From Nymphaea colorata (Eukaryota; Streptophyta; Magnoliopsida; Nymphaeales; Nymphaeaceae), in assembly GCF_008831285.2 (NCBI RefSeq), contig NC_045144.1:10953672-11017671 (forward strand): a stretch of 64,000 nt of DNA, written 5' to 3'. Shown one piece after another: positions 11,256 to 22,074 of this stretch. A model generated the notes under the pieces. It was given only the letters and a program-made list of their open reading frames with translations. It made no database searches and was not told the DNA's origin. Position numbers and translations under genes: made by a program. How positions within the stretch are numbered: position 1 is the first letter of the stretch; each line of letters begins with the position of its first letter.

Positions 11256-11400
11256 TGTTGCGAGAGAGAGAGAGAGAGAGGCGGCAAAAAGTTAAAGTTC
11301 ATTACGTGACCCTAATCTCTATTAAGAGATTAGGGTTAGGGAAAAATTACAAGAGAAGTCCACTAAAAATAACAAAACATTTAAAGAGATCCTCCCTAAC
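11256..11400 (-). repeat. 5' LTR of copia B (inner end; outer boundary unclear)
   Basis: The LTR ends ...CGCAACA on the minus strand, immediately before the primer-binding site. It contains a (GA)n tract (about 11262-11280) and a perfect 11-bp inverted repeat, CCCTAATCTCT at 11310-11320 against 11325-11335. I could not place the outer TG end because no second LTR copy is present for comparison; the right coordinate is approximate. Confidence 0.5.
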
Positions 11401-11429
11401 TTCCTAATATTTCAGAAAACCCCTTTTTG

Positions 11430-12720
11430 TATCTTTAACAGCAATCATATTCTGAAAATTTAAATAGTTCTCTATTTTTCAGTCCTACCGAGGTCGCCTT
11501 CTCATGGTTTGCTTTACACAATTTGTTTATTAGGCTTGTTTCTTCTTTGCATCATACTGTAGCTTTATTTAGATAGTAGATTACAATGAAAAGGCAGAAG
11601 TTATGATCTATATCAAGGCAATGAAGAGTAGTATGACAAGCCAAATGTGCAGGCTCTGCTGAAAAAGACTTTTGTTTCTTAGTTGTAAAGAAAGAATATT
11701 TTTCTGCTCATGTTCACTAGTTTCATTAGTTCATAAAGATGTTTTATTTGACGGAAGGAATTATACGAGGAAGATGTCAACGATGCTGTAGCTATTGAAA
11801 ATGGTCCAGCTGATCGACCTAATCTTCCAGCACGTTCTTCTTCATTTATGATGTCCTGTGTTGGAATATAAAGTAATGGAAATAAATGGCAAAGGTAACT
11901 GCTATAGCCATTTTGCATCTTGTCAGAATATCATATAGCTTGCCTTTGTATGTCTGTCTGTCTGTCCATGTATGTACGTGCATATAAAACATGTTAGGGA
12001 TGCACAGATAATGTTCCTGGACGACCCTAGTTCGGAGTGGTTCGTTGAGGCTTTGGGATCAGTGGCGCATCACACTGTAAATTGTAAGCCGCCACTGAAC
12101 TTTATCCCTGCCTGCTACTAAAACGTTCAAGAACACCACCTATAGCAAACATTGAAGGAAGCCTACTGTGACTGCTCCTTGCATTTTCAGGAACAGCCAA
12201 AATGATTTTTCGAAAAGGTTTTTGGCTGTTCTAAAAGGTTGCATATGTACTTTTGTGTATAGGCTCCTAACTATTCGTAGGGCCCCAGGTTAAGCCCTTT
12301 CAAAAAACATGGTAGAAAAAATCATAGTGTATTTTGTTTAAACTAAACAAAACCAATCAATCTGTTTTTCATGATTTATTTTCTCAGAAACATGCACCCA
12401 AATACATTTATCTTTCATGGTTTATTTTCTCAGGGACATGCATTCAAGCACATCTTATGCATTAGAAATATTCATTGCCAAGGTCTATAAATTTCAGCTC
12501 TTGTTTCCCTCCTCTTCAAGAAGCATATACTGGCAGGAAATGCTCAAACTAATGCATGTCCTCAAACAAATAATTATGATAAAACTATTAATGGTCTGAA
12601 TCGATAAAAAAAAGTCACCCACTAATGTTTTCTCGTAAGTCGTTCATCAAAACAGAAAAGTGTTCAGCTCTTAAAGCATTACTAAAAGTACACAATAATT
12701 TCTAGTCGAACGAAGGGTTG
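11430..12720. other. Non-coding stretch
   Basis: Apart from the possible exon at 11758-11871, I see no gene. It includes a 45-bp imperfect tandem duplication (starting at 12368 and 12413, each with TTTATTTTCTCAG) and a TCTG microsatellite near 11953. Confidence 0.5.
11758..11871 (+). pseudogene. Possible terminal exon of an unidentified gene
   Basis: After a possible acceptor (GGAAG at 11753-11757), a 37-codon frame with balanced composition runs to a TAA (begins ELYEEDVNDAVAIENGP, ends SFMMSCVGI). An AATAAA-like signal follows near 11881. I do not recognise the peptide and found no certain upstream exon. It may be a captured or decayed gene end, or chance. Confidence 0.2.
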
Positions 12721-13011
12721 TGCAGGATCTTTCAACTTAATTGTCATATAAAAGATTCCAAACACTAAAAGATGCCGTGGCGGCTTGGTGGAAAAGAAAA
12801 GTTAGTACTTGTTGTCACACTCTATTCCAATTCTACCGTTCAGCCTCAAACTACGCAACCAACAAAGAATCAGAGAGAATTGGTTCATCCCCATCAACAG
12901 GATTACCAACAAAGCAAGAATCGACCACACCCACGTCCAACAAATCAGAAAGGAGCAATGGATGTGCGTGCGAGTGTGTTTGCGAGAGAGAGAGAGAGAG
13001 AGAGCTCTCAC

Positions 13012-13141
13012 ATTCTGGTGGAAGGCTGGAGGTCTGGAGGCGAATAGAAGAATCTCTGAACGTCTCGGCAAAGTAGCCACCTTCTGGGTGTGGCTGCAAG
13101 TGCAACAGAGACACAATCTCGGAAGCCCTCCTTGATCCCAT
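13012..13141 (-). CDS. Orphan first exon of a DUF985 / cupin_5 family gene
   Basis: The minus strand starts with ATG at 13141 and encodes 43 residues typical of the beginning of a plant DUF985 (Cupin_5) protein: a helix like EIVSLLHLQ, then the family signature PHPEGGYFAETFRDSS, then SSLPPE. Coding similarity ends at a donor-like GTGAGAG (first intron base 13011) after one base of a codon, which fits splicing to the expected next exon; a (GA)n tract follows immediately. Upstream lies a (CT)n-rich stretch typical of plant 5' UTRs. The proteins are small single-cupin enzymes or binding proteins of uncertain function. I cannot find the remaining exons to the left within the window. Either the first intron exceeds 13 kb, bloated by the copia nest, or this is a broken gene. 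Confidence 0.7.
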
Positions 13142-13170
13142 TCTCTCTCTCTCTCCCTCCCTCTCTCTTT
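13141..13170. repeat. (CT)n tract, putative 5' UTR microsatellite
   Basis: Pyrimidine-rich CT repeats lie directly upstream of the DUF985 start codon. The opposite-phase (GA)n tract at about 12982-13004 lies just inside the putative intron. Confidence 0.7.
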
Positions 13171-13654
13171 CCTGCTGCGTCGACAGGGGGCTTGGTATTT
13201 ATCTACACTTTCTGATTTAGGCTGTTCACATGGTGGCACTTGGCAGCCAGATCCTCAATTTTGCTTTCACGAATTTCACTGTACGGCACCAGTGACTTTC
13301 CGCATCAAACCCTGCCGTGCCAAGCACCTGTCCGGACGCCGCTACAGATGGAGCGAGGACGACGCCATCTTTTTTGGCGAAGAACTGAACAGCGAGTTTC
13401 GCTACCTCGGACCTTACTTTCCTTCAAAAAAAAGGGCTCGTATTTAGCAAGACTTTTTAACGTCTTTAGGACTTGCGCAATAGAGAGAAATGCTTATATC
13501 ACAGCGGGGGTTTGGGAACAGGAATGTTCCACTTTTTGGAACACACTGTTCTTGTATTGTTTTCTTTCTAACTCATTCATGGCAGAATCATCCTAAAGAA
13601 CGTGACATTTTTTAACGTAATATTTTTGTCACTGAACACTTTTCTACAAGCCTG

Positions 13655-13770
13655 TGCATGCTACACGAGCCGGCTCGAACTCACTCGAGCTTGAGTCGAA
13701 CTCCAATTTATTAGCTCGAGCTCAACTCATCTCGAGCCTAAGATTGGTTGGAGCTCGGATCTGGCTTATT
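13655..13770. repeat. CGAGCT-rich dispersed repeat
   Basis: Dense alternating CTCGAGC, GAGCTCG and CGAGCCGGCTCG motifs occur here. A similar block in the other orientation lies at about 15120-15285. Such sequences are typical of short non-autonomous plant DNA transposons; I could not define ends or target duplications. Confidence 0.45.
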
Positions 13771-13879
13771 TCCTTTCAAGTTGGTGCAGACAACCAGGAT
13801 TCAACATGATTTGTTTACATGCCGCTATTCCTTAATGATTTATAAATTCGTTGCATCTAAATTTAGAATTTACTTTAAC

Positions 13880-14230
13880 GCCCTATTTGGTTGGAGGGAA
13901 ATGGTGTGATTGAGCAATTCCTCCTTTGTTTGGTTGACTAATTAGAAGGGAGGAAAAGTGAGTGATTGAGCAATTCCTCATTTGTTTGGTTGACAAATTA
14001 GAAAGGAAGAAAAGAGAGGGAAATGGAGAAAGTTTGTTTGGCTGTGAGAGAAGGGAAAGAAAAGGAGAGTGTAGCGTAAATCCAATCCCTCTTAAAATTG
14101 AATGGATTGAAAACGAAAGAAAAGAAAAGGAAGGGATTAAAAGGAAAATGTAGTGTAAATTCAATTCCTCTAAAATTGGAGGGATTAAGAATGAAAGAAA
14201 AGGAAATGGAGCATTGAACATTTCATTCTG
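13880..14230. repeat. MITE-like purine-rich repeat with internal duplication
   Basis: A GTTTGGTTGAC-containing unit (around 13900 and 13965) is duplicated about 65 bp apart, followed by GA-rich blocks with alternating matches to AAATTGGAGGGATT. No coding potential is evident. Boundaries are approximate. Confidence 0.4.
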
Positions 14231-14348
14231 TTTCTAAACCTAAAGAATATACATCTAAAGAATATACATTTCTGCTCTACGTTTTATGGTGACATGGCAG
14301 AATAATCTCCTGTACATAATACAGAGTTTGTTGGAAAATATGTTTCAG

Positions 14349-14495
14349 CACTACGGTTTGGAAGACATGGGGATTTAGGAATCTGTACTCTCACAAGGAA
14401 TTTTGCAAATATGTTGACGATGCCAAACCCGGAAGTTTGGTGGGCATGTGCTGAAAATATTATGAAACATGATTGGAAAGATCAGATGCTTAAAG
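14349..14495 (+). pseudogene. Unidentified internal exon (gene fragment)
   Basis: Flanked by a good acceptor (TGTTTCAG at 14341-14348) and donor (AAAG|GTATCC at 14495/14496), the segment stays open in one frame for 48 codons. It has the amino-acid balance of a real protein: near the start LRFGRHGDLGICTLTR, near the end EVWWACAENIMKHDWKDQ. The intron would run to the acceptor TTTTCTGCAG at 14711, after which the joined frame ends within three codons (TGA). A second open frame in the downstream piece (14712-14907, containing RWKSWLHGLKES) is out of phase. I do not recognise the family. It is probably the 3' end of a decayed or transposon-captured gene. Confidence 0.35.
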
Positions 14496-15089
14496 GTATC
14501 CAGCTTTGGTTGTTGAGAGGAGTGTTTAGTCCCTTATAGCAAAGTCCTAGTTTGGAAGGATGTGTCATTGAGATAAGTCTCCGAAAACTTCAGCAGGCTA
14601 CTTTTGTGCAGGCGTTCTTTGGTATAATGAAGACATATCTCCAAGCAAGCTCTTCCTGATAGCCGGTTTGGTGGATATGTTGAAACTCACATTTGGTTAA
14701 ATTTTCTGCAGCACATACTTGATTGTAATATCAGAGTATGGATCAAATTTTAATAATGTGCGATGGAAGTCATGGCTTCATGGGCTTAAAGAGTCAACTC
14801 TGTTGAATGGTTTTTACCATGATGGCAACATTCCCGGCAACAAGATGATGATCTATAAACAAAGTTTATCTTGTCATGTAATTACCTTGCTCTCTGAGCA
14901 AAGGTAGTTAGACATTTTGGTCTCGAATTGCATTGTACATATTATTCTTTATTCTTTCTCCAATGTAAGGAAACCACCTCAGCCCACTTTCGTCGGAACC
15001 AGGGTTGAAGTATGAGCCTCTCCTCTAAAAGGCCGTCCCACTCAAGCTACCTTTCTTGTGTCAATATACTGCCACGCCTTTTGTAATTG

Positions 15090-15290
15090 CAATGTTCATG
15101 AGTTCAAGAGTTTTAATCAAGCTTAATTGACCCGACCCTGGCTAGCTCAGGCTCGACTCATTTTCATGGATGAGTTTGTTTTTATACTGGAACTGAACTC
15201 ATTTATAAATAAGCTGAGCTTAAGACAAAGTTAACTTGCCGAGTTTGATTTGAGCCCGAGTCGGCTCGATCCATTGAACATCCTTATCTG
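15090..15290. repeat. Short TIR-like element with CGAGCC subterminal motif
   Basis: The ends read ATGTTCATG (left) and, inverted, ATGTTCAATGGATCGAGCC (right). The interior has GCTCGACTC-type motifs as at 13655. This is a probable non-autonomous DNA element; no clear target duplication is visible. Confidence 0.4.
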
Positions 15291-17570
15291 CAGCCCACAC
15301 TCTCTCCCCACATTTGTGTGGTTCATCCACTTGGCACTTAGCACTTGGCAGCCCTCAATCTTCTCTTTGCTAGTATATGTGGAGCCTGAGGATGAAAATG
15401 CGCTAGTATCTGGGTCTGGCCTACTACCACTTAATCCAAGCATAATCGAAGCCATTGTGCTTTAATCAATCGGCTATCATCAGTCTCACCCAAGCTGCTT
15501 AAAGCCCACATAAATAGGTTACAGTTCCGTAGGCAGAGCGAGAATTTTTGCCTTTGACAGGCAGAACTGATGAGAACTGAGATACTGTTTTCACTAACAG
15601 AAGATGATCCTTGATTTACATTTTGTGTAAAATTTTTACGGTTTCAACGTAATCCTCTTGAGCTGTAAACTATTTTTTGTACAAAGGGAAAGAGAATAAA
15701 TGTTATTTCTAAGCTTGAAATAAATGTTTAACGAGTATTTCCTTTATGTGGGGACATTTCAAACAGGGAAGTAATTTTTTTTTTTTTACAATGCCCAGCT
15801 ATTATTAACTGAGTGGGGCCATCATGCACAAGCATCTACTAGTCATACATACAACCACATGCTTGCCTGAAGGTTGATAATGGATTTGTACATAGCATCA
15901 CGAAACTTAATCTCCATAATGTAATTTAATTAGTTCATTCTACATTACTTGAGATCAATCTAAATTGGAGTCCTAACCAGTTGAAAATTTTTGGAAAACT
16001 ATCATGATTGGACGAGCAAATGAATATTCATCTTGGTGTCACCCATGTAGTTTTATTTGAAAACAAGACTTCTTTTTAATGTTTACTTAAGGGAAACTTT
16101 TTTTTTGGCATAAAAACCTTAAGGTCATATCTAGAGATGTCGATAGATCGGACTCAAATAGGATATCCCTTTAACCATATTCACTTTTTCCTATATTCAT
16201 ATATTTGGATTTAAATTCGAATTTGAATAATAAAAAAAAATTCATATCTGAATCTAGTTCGAAATCTGATTCCACATTCCGAATCTCCATAATGCATGCG
16301 CATACCCTCATACAATCGCTAACCAATATAATAGTGCTTTTCTTTAATGCCTTTTTTCATTTATGGTTTGATATTCTAGTGCCCTGAGCATAGGAAAACC
16401 ACACCAATTCATCCCAGATCTACCTGAAATGACATTTGATGTGATCCTAGATATGTTTTATTTGAACAGTTCCTTCATGTTGATGTTAACTAAGTGTTTT
16501 AATGTTCACCTTGGAAAAAAATCGATATTGGTGCAAGATGACCCAATATAAGGAATCAGTGAACCTGTGCCTCCAAGAAGGTTCTGGCTTCACTTTTTTG
16601 TCACCTCAGTTCCAAAAAACAGTCCGTCCACTTTTGGCAGGCCATCTATATTTAACAAAATCCTTCTAAACAGGTAATGTGAATTTTTAATAAATATTTT
16701 CAACGGACAAAAGATTATCAATTAATTCACAAGGCCTATTGGTACCAGGCACAACCGATTGCCAAAGCTTCATTTGGTTAGTATCATATTAAACGGTGAA
16801 GGAAATAGCAATATCAACAACAAACGAGCAAATGAAAATCATGTCAAAAATAGAATAAAAATATCAACAGCATAATCATAACAACCTGGGTGAAAGAGAA
16901 TCGACAAGAGAGCCTAATGATAAAAGACATACATCAACAATGATAATGGAAGGCTTATATCAACAATGATAACTAGATGCAGTGGTTAGAATTCTTCACT
17001 CTAGTTGTTGTAAAAGTGCAAATCAAACAAAGAACGTAAAACATATGAAAAGAAAGCAAGGGAAAGGAAACCATAAATTGACAAGGAAATTAGAGTAAAT
17101 TTCAATTGATCAATCTTCACTAATCTCAAAACGAACCACACGTGCCTTTATTTAGGCTTTCTAAATACTTTGGATCTTTTGGATCCAAGATAGAAACTAA
17201 ATAAGAATCCAAACCAACACCAATTAATTAAATGAAAACAATTAAAATGGAATTAAATGGATCTATGCAAGATTCGCTGTACTTTAACCAGCTCTCCATG
17301 ATAGCTTATGGAATACATTATGGTTTAGACATAAAAAAATGAACATATCTAGCTTTTTCTAGTTCTAATCCTATGTTCAGGTATAGAAAAGTCAAAGACC
17401 TAGTTTTGATGAATTTTAAGCCAAATTTGTGGTTTTTTAGTGTTTCATGCATTGGGGCAAATCAAGAGAAGATTTGGATATTGACCTGCTTGAAATAATA
17501 ATTATTAGACTTTGGACCAAATCTAAACCCACATCAAAGCCTCAAATCCCCAATTCAAGGTCCAACTTAG
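15290..17570. other. Non-coding stretch, no gene seen
   Basis: AT-rich sequence with a T-run at 15776-15787 and a diffuse repeat around 16130-16260 (GATTTGGAT / TTCGAATTTGAATA words), similar in style to 62690-62960. No convincing coding frame on either strand. Confidence 0.5.
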
Positions 17571-17579
17571 GTGTTTAAG

Positions 17580-18354
17580 TAGGCTTGGGCATTTGGGCAT
17601 TGAGCCGGGCTGGGACAGGCCGGCCCGATAATTTTACTCTGGTATGTACCCTGGTCTGGACCGAGCTGGCCCGCTACCCGGCAGGTACCGGGCCACAACA
17701 AGGCTATCCGAGCCCCCCATGCTCGACCTATTTTTGTTTTGCTTCAGAGTTTGCCGTCGCCATCGCCGCCACCTACAGCCTTGCCCACGTCATCGCTGTC
17801 GCCGTCGCCTGCCGCCCTGTGCAGCCTTGCCCTGCCTTACCTCGCCGTTGATGCTGCACGCAGGCCCTGCCTCACCGTCGATGTCGCTCGGAGGGCCTGC
17901 CTCGATGTCGCCGGCCGTTGCTGTTGCCGTGATTGCCGTGCTGTTGCCGTGATTGCCGTGCTGCTTCGTAACCTCCTTCCACCATAAGTCATCGTCGCCA
18001 TCGTCGTCGTCGCTGTCATCGTCGTCGCGGTTCTCTGCCTTACTTCTGCAGGCCGTCACCGTCGCCGTCTGTCACCGCGCCTCCTGCGGCTCCATGCTGC
18101 CTCCACCTCGTCATCGGCAGATTCGGCGCACAGGAATTTTCGATTTTGAAAGTTCAAAACTTCAAAGCCCTAACTCAATTCAGGCTTATCGGGCCCCTGG
18201 TCGGCCTGCCTGGTGCTGCGATACCCGGCCCAACTCAACTGATTATCGGGCTGGGCCCGGATCGTGCAAGCCGATTGGCTTGTTTTGGTACCCGGGCCTG
18301 AGTTGGGCTGGCTATTAGGTACCGGGCGGTAGCCCAGCCTGGTACCCAGGCTTA
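17580..18354. mobile_element. GC-rich non-autonomous element, hAT-like (about 775 bp)
   Basis: The block differs sharply in GC from its AT-rich surroundings. Its ends form an imperfect inverted repeat: TAGGCTTGGGCA inward on the left and TAAGCCTGGGTA on the right. They are flanked by an 8-bp degenerate duplication (TGTTTAAG at 17572-17579; CCTTTAAG at 18355-18362, six of eight identical). Subterminal regions are full of GGGCC, GGCCGGCCC and TACCGGGC motifs. The middle contains GCC/GTC triplet runs, possibly captured coding sequence but without a transposase. TIR style and 8-bp duplication suggest the hAT superfamily. Confidence 0.6.
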
Positions 18355-18642
18355 CCTTTAAGATGGCGTCTAGAGTATTTGTGAAAATGGTGCTAGTTCA
18401 TTAATCACTTTAAGAAATAGGAAAAATTATTCTTTTCTTGATTTCTACCTCCCTATTATTGTTCTTGCTCCACCCTTTTCTCTTTCGTCGTGTGTTTATT
18501 CTCCAACATTCATGCAGCTCACTGGAGATTCCTACAACATGTTGGAGGATGTTAGAGGCAGTTGCAGAACCATGTGCGGGCCCCTTAATTTTGTTTATTT
18601 TTAAAGGGCATCTTAAATATTTACCTTTATATATATACATAT

Positions 18643-18802
18643 ATAGATCTGTGTGTGTGCATGCCTCCACATATGAGTATTTCTAAACTAGTAACCCTCG
18701 AGCCAATTTTTCTATCTCTGCAAGATCTGCTTGTGTGTGTGCATGCCTCTATTTATGAGCATTTCTAAACGAGTAACCCTCCAGCCAATTTTTCTAGCTC
18801 AG
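18643..18802. repeat. Two-copy tandem duplication of about 82 bp
   Basis: The block from GTGTGTGTGCATGCCTC to CCAATTTTTCTA recurs about 82 bp further on (18650 and 18732) with roughly ten differences. Confidence 0.75.
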
Positions 18803-19480
18803 GCACTAGGTAGAGAGTGCCACTTAAAGTTATCATGCTCTACCTCTCCCCAAACTCATGGAGTTATCCTTGAGGAAGATCTTCTCACCCTTCCTTATAA
18901 TGCATCGAGTCTAGGGTCTAAACTCGATTAGTTACTATTTTTCTTTCATCGATTAGTAGAATTTATTTTAATTAATGCTACCATATTTTAATTTCTTGCT
19001 GCTTGAGAATTTGTTTCTCAGTGTAGGTTAGAAGTAGGAGATCAGTCACATAGGTGCCAATCTAGAGGCTTGCATTGCTTTGGGTGTTTCTTCAGGCCAT
19101 GGTAAAATAGTTTGATTTCCTTTTGTTGTACAATTTAAAGCTGTTTTAGATTTTGCTTTTAGAAGCTTACATGTTGGATTGATAGTGTTGAATGTTATGT
19201 TGTTTTGAGAACATATAGAGGCAGCATAGAAGATGTAATTTCTATTAAATTTCTATTTTATCATACATAGAGAACCCATTACAATATAGATGAACTTTGT
19301 CACCATTTTCTTTTGTTCTCTTCTAGCATTGCTTTGGATTAGGCCCATGCAAGTTGCATGTTTGATTATTATTAGTTCATCTGTATTATGCACTGTGTTA
19401 AAAATCAGTTAGACTCTTGTGTCGAGGTAGACTTCAACCTTGTTTATTTTCCGTTTTCTAGCAGCTATACTATAGTCCAC
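18800..19480. other. Non-coding stretch, no gene seen
   Basis: AT-rich sequence without convincing coding frames. It ends at the CACTA-like terminus around 19487. Confidence 0.4.
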
Positions 19481-19486
19481 CTTAGA

Positions 19487-19660
19487 GTCTCTACAAAAAA
19501 ACCTAGGCATTACCAAGATGAAACAAAGACACATCGGTAATGGTTTTATCGACATTTTGTGATATCGTTGGTGGAGTGAGTGTCTGTAAAAATCATCACC
19601 GGCACACTGGACCGGCTTGTTAGTGTAGGATATCATCGGTGCAATCTACATGTAGGTAAA
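19487..19660. repeat. CACTA-like terminus with subterminal repeats
   Basis: CTCTACAAAAAAACC at 19488-19502 resembles the CACTACAAGAAAACC end of plant En/Spm elements. It is followed by short CATCGGTAAT, TCACCGGCAC and TCATCGGTGC motifs like subterminal repeats. The matching opposite end was not found. The transposase remnant to the right is on the strand that would fit a single element. Confidence 0.4.
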
Positions 19661-19972
19661 TATTGACTATTCCTTTTACAAGGACTTTTGCATGATGTTG
19701 CTAGAATAAACATATGGAACTGTTAAATTCTCAACACATTACAAAATATGTCTTTCTCATTCTTGTTCATGTTATAACATGTTGGAGGAAGTACCCACTT
19801 ATTTGAATTTGAATGTTGTCGTGCATAAAGCGACTCTCATATGTTCATTTCCTTCAAGTCCATTCTAGCATTCAAACGATCTTTTGATTTGTAGCATGTA
19901 TTTAATAATATACTAATGATGTTGGCTCAAACATTTTTTCTATATGCATAAAACCTAAATTGTGACACAATA

Positions 19973-20100
19973 TGTTATGCAATGAAGAAAATACTCTTTT
20001 TCTTTCAATTATATCCGAGTCATGTTATGCAATGAAGAAAATACTATGCAATGAAGAAAATACTCTTTTTCTTTCAATTATATCTGAGTCGTCTTCCATA
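19973..20100. repeat. Short tandem duplication inside CACTA remnant
   Basis: The unit TGTTATGCAATGAAGAAAAT with its following 30 bp occurs at 19973 and again at 20022, with an extra 20-bp partial copy between, giving a 2.4-copy array. Confidence 0.8.
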
Positions 20101-20199
20101 CCTTTGTTCAACATCATGTCGTGCAACAATTCTGACTCTACAATTATGTGTCGGGGAGTTGATTTTAATTACATTGTGCCATCAAGCATGTGTTTGTTT

Positions 20200-21610
20200 T
20201 TTTGATATTTATGACTTAATGAAAGCCAATGACAGTGACCCATATAGGACATCTTTTTACTATGCTTTAGTTGCAATTATATGTATCTTTATAACTGACG
20301 AGACAAGCTAGCTTACCTTTCATACTCTAACTTGATATATATGCATATCCCAAAAAATCATGCATGGTCCACAAGAAAGCTGCAGACATTTGAAAATGTT
20401 GTCGTCTATAAAAGTCAAATATATGTGCTCCTTCAGCCCACAACAAATTCAATTCATCGACCAATGTTTGTAAATATACATCCATAACATGTGTTTGGAC
20501 TTTTTGGTCCTAAGATGACTGATGACAACAAATATATATGATTAAGGTGGCAAGTTTTATATCACCAGCACCACAGGCTATATATTGTAGGTTGAACTTA
20601 AATTTTCAAATGGGTTAAATCCATCACTAGCCAAATACAAGCATACATTTTGAGCTTCAAATGCAAATGATGGATGCATCTCGTCAAAATTCTTCCATGT
20701 TGAACCATATAGTAAGTGTCTAAAGACTTCATCTTTTACATGTTGGTCATTGTGTCATGTCATATGTTTTGCAATTTCAGTCATTGTAAACATTCTCTTC
20801 AATCGTGCAGTTAAGGAGTAAACATTCTCTTCAATCGTGCAGTTAAGGAAAAATATCGTAGAATCTTTATTGATGTCCTTTGATGTGTACTGGCCTTTGT
20901 CCTTCTCTATTTATCATCATTTTCCTTCTATTGTGAAGTATCACATTTATCATATGTATCTTCTGTTGCTTCTTTATTCCTGAATAACATATAATTGTTA
21001 AGACACATCGATTTTTGGCAATCCCACCTCAACTTTTCAGTGATCTTCTTGCCCTCATAAACTGACTTCAGTAGTTCTACCCCTATAGGAAATGCTTCAA
21101 TTAATATCTCAAGCAACAAGCCAAAGCTTTTGTCAGTCTACCCACATAAATTTTTTATATGAAATAACTGTATTAAAAAAAAACTCATCTTTGTTTGCAC
21201 CCTAGATATAGTGAATGTTCAAGTCAATCTTTCATAATAATCATTGATTTCACAATCTTCCATGCTATATGCTATATGAGAAGATGATGCATCTGGTTGT
21301 ACATGGAATACGTTCGATAGCAACCCTTAAATGTTTTCTACAACTGTTTATGATGCACATTCATGTGAAATTCTTCTCTCCTCATGATATTCCTAATAAA
21401 GATATATTTGTACAGAACTATTACATAATGTGATCAATGACATCTTTAGCAACTTGAGTGAGGACATTATTGCATCTTACACAAGGACATTTCATTCTTT
21501 CATTCACTATCACATTATGTGTGATAACATAGTCAAAATGTTTTACACCAGTTACATATTCCAAACTGTCTCTTCTTTTCGTAATCCAAGTTCGATTATT
21601 CATCTTTTAA
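20200..21610 (-). pseudogene. CACTA (En/Spm) transposase pseudogene
   Basis: Minus strand, degenerate. It opens with the transposase-associated domain (NRTWITKRRDSLEYVTGVKHF, then MKCPCVRCNN with its Cys pattern, 21421-21603). The tnp2 transposase follows in pieces: ILIEAFPIGVELLKSVYEGK (20928-21119), STWKNFDEMHPSFAFE and LYLASDGFNPFENLS (about 20620-20730), DVYLQTLVDELNLLW (about 20430-20490) and FQMSAAFLWTMHDF (about 20340-20390). In-frame stops and frameshifts are many; one stop replaces the Trp expected after the Tyr-x-Ile of the DGFNPF block. The element would have moved by cut and paste but is dead. Confidence 0.85.
20786..20849. repeat. Perfect 32-bp tandem duplication
   Basis: The 32 bp starting GTAAACATTCTCTTC at 20786-20817 are repeated exactly at 20818-20849, within the transposase pseudogene. 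Confidence 0.9.
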
Positions 21611-21639
21611 TGAGCATGTATAACCAACTTTAATGTAAT

Positions 21640-22070
21640 CAAATCTGCATATTGTCAATGCTAAATTTTAACCAATTGATTTTTGATCTATGCAAATGAA
21701 TGTTTGTTGTGTAGCTCATTATGCAATCTTTCAAACAAGTACCTAAACATTTTTTTTTGGATAATCATATATCTTTCAAATAATGTCAAAAAGATATGTC
21801 TTTAATATATATGTAATATAAATATCATCTTATCTGTAACTCAAATATCATTAACAAAAGATTTATTGCACCATACAGTGATGTAACATGCTACATAATC
21901 CTAAATGATGTTACAATCCAAGTGATTCAAAAAAATATATAATTTTTCAGTCATTTAAACAATTCGTCAAACACTATGACTAAAAAGGATAGAGACCTGA
22001 AACATTTAATCATCCAAAAAAACATTCAAATAACAACCAATCAAACTAATATTCTACAAATGAGTATGTG
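21640..22070. other. AT-rich non-coding stretch
   Basis: No coding frame or recognisable element. It separates the CACTA remnant from the LTR-like block starting at 22075. Confidence 0.4.
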
Positions 22071-22074
22071 TACT

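Noticed and set aside
12741-13239. Several overlapping open frames on both strands around the GA/CT tracts
   Set aside because: They exist because GA repeats lack stop codons. Only the first 43 minus-strand codons from 13141 have family similarity.
13200-13450. A plus-strand open frame of about 80 codons (contains RWSEDDAIFFGEELNSEF), divergent from the DUF985 exon
   Set aside because: No start codon in a good context, no recognised family and no partner exons. It overlaps the likely promoter of the minus-strand gene. Kept out of the features.
17585-18318. Overlapping Ala/Pro/Arg-rich frames in the GC-rich block
   Set aside because: They lie in multiple frames on both strands, are stop-poor because of GC content, and fall within a transposable element.
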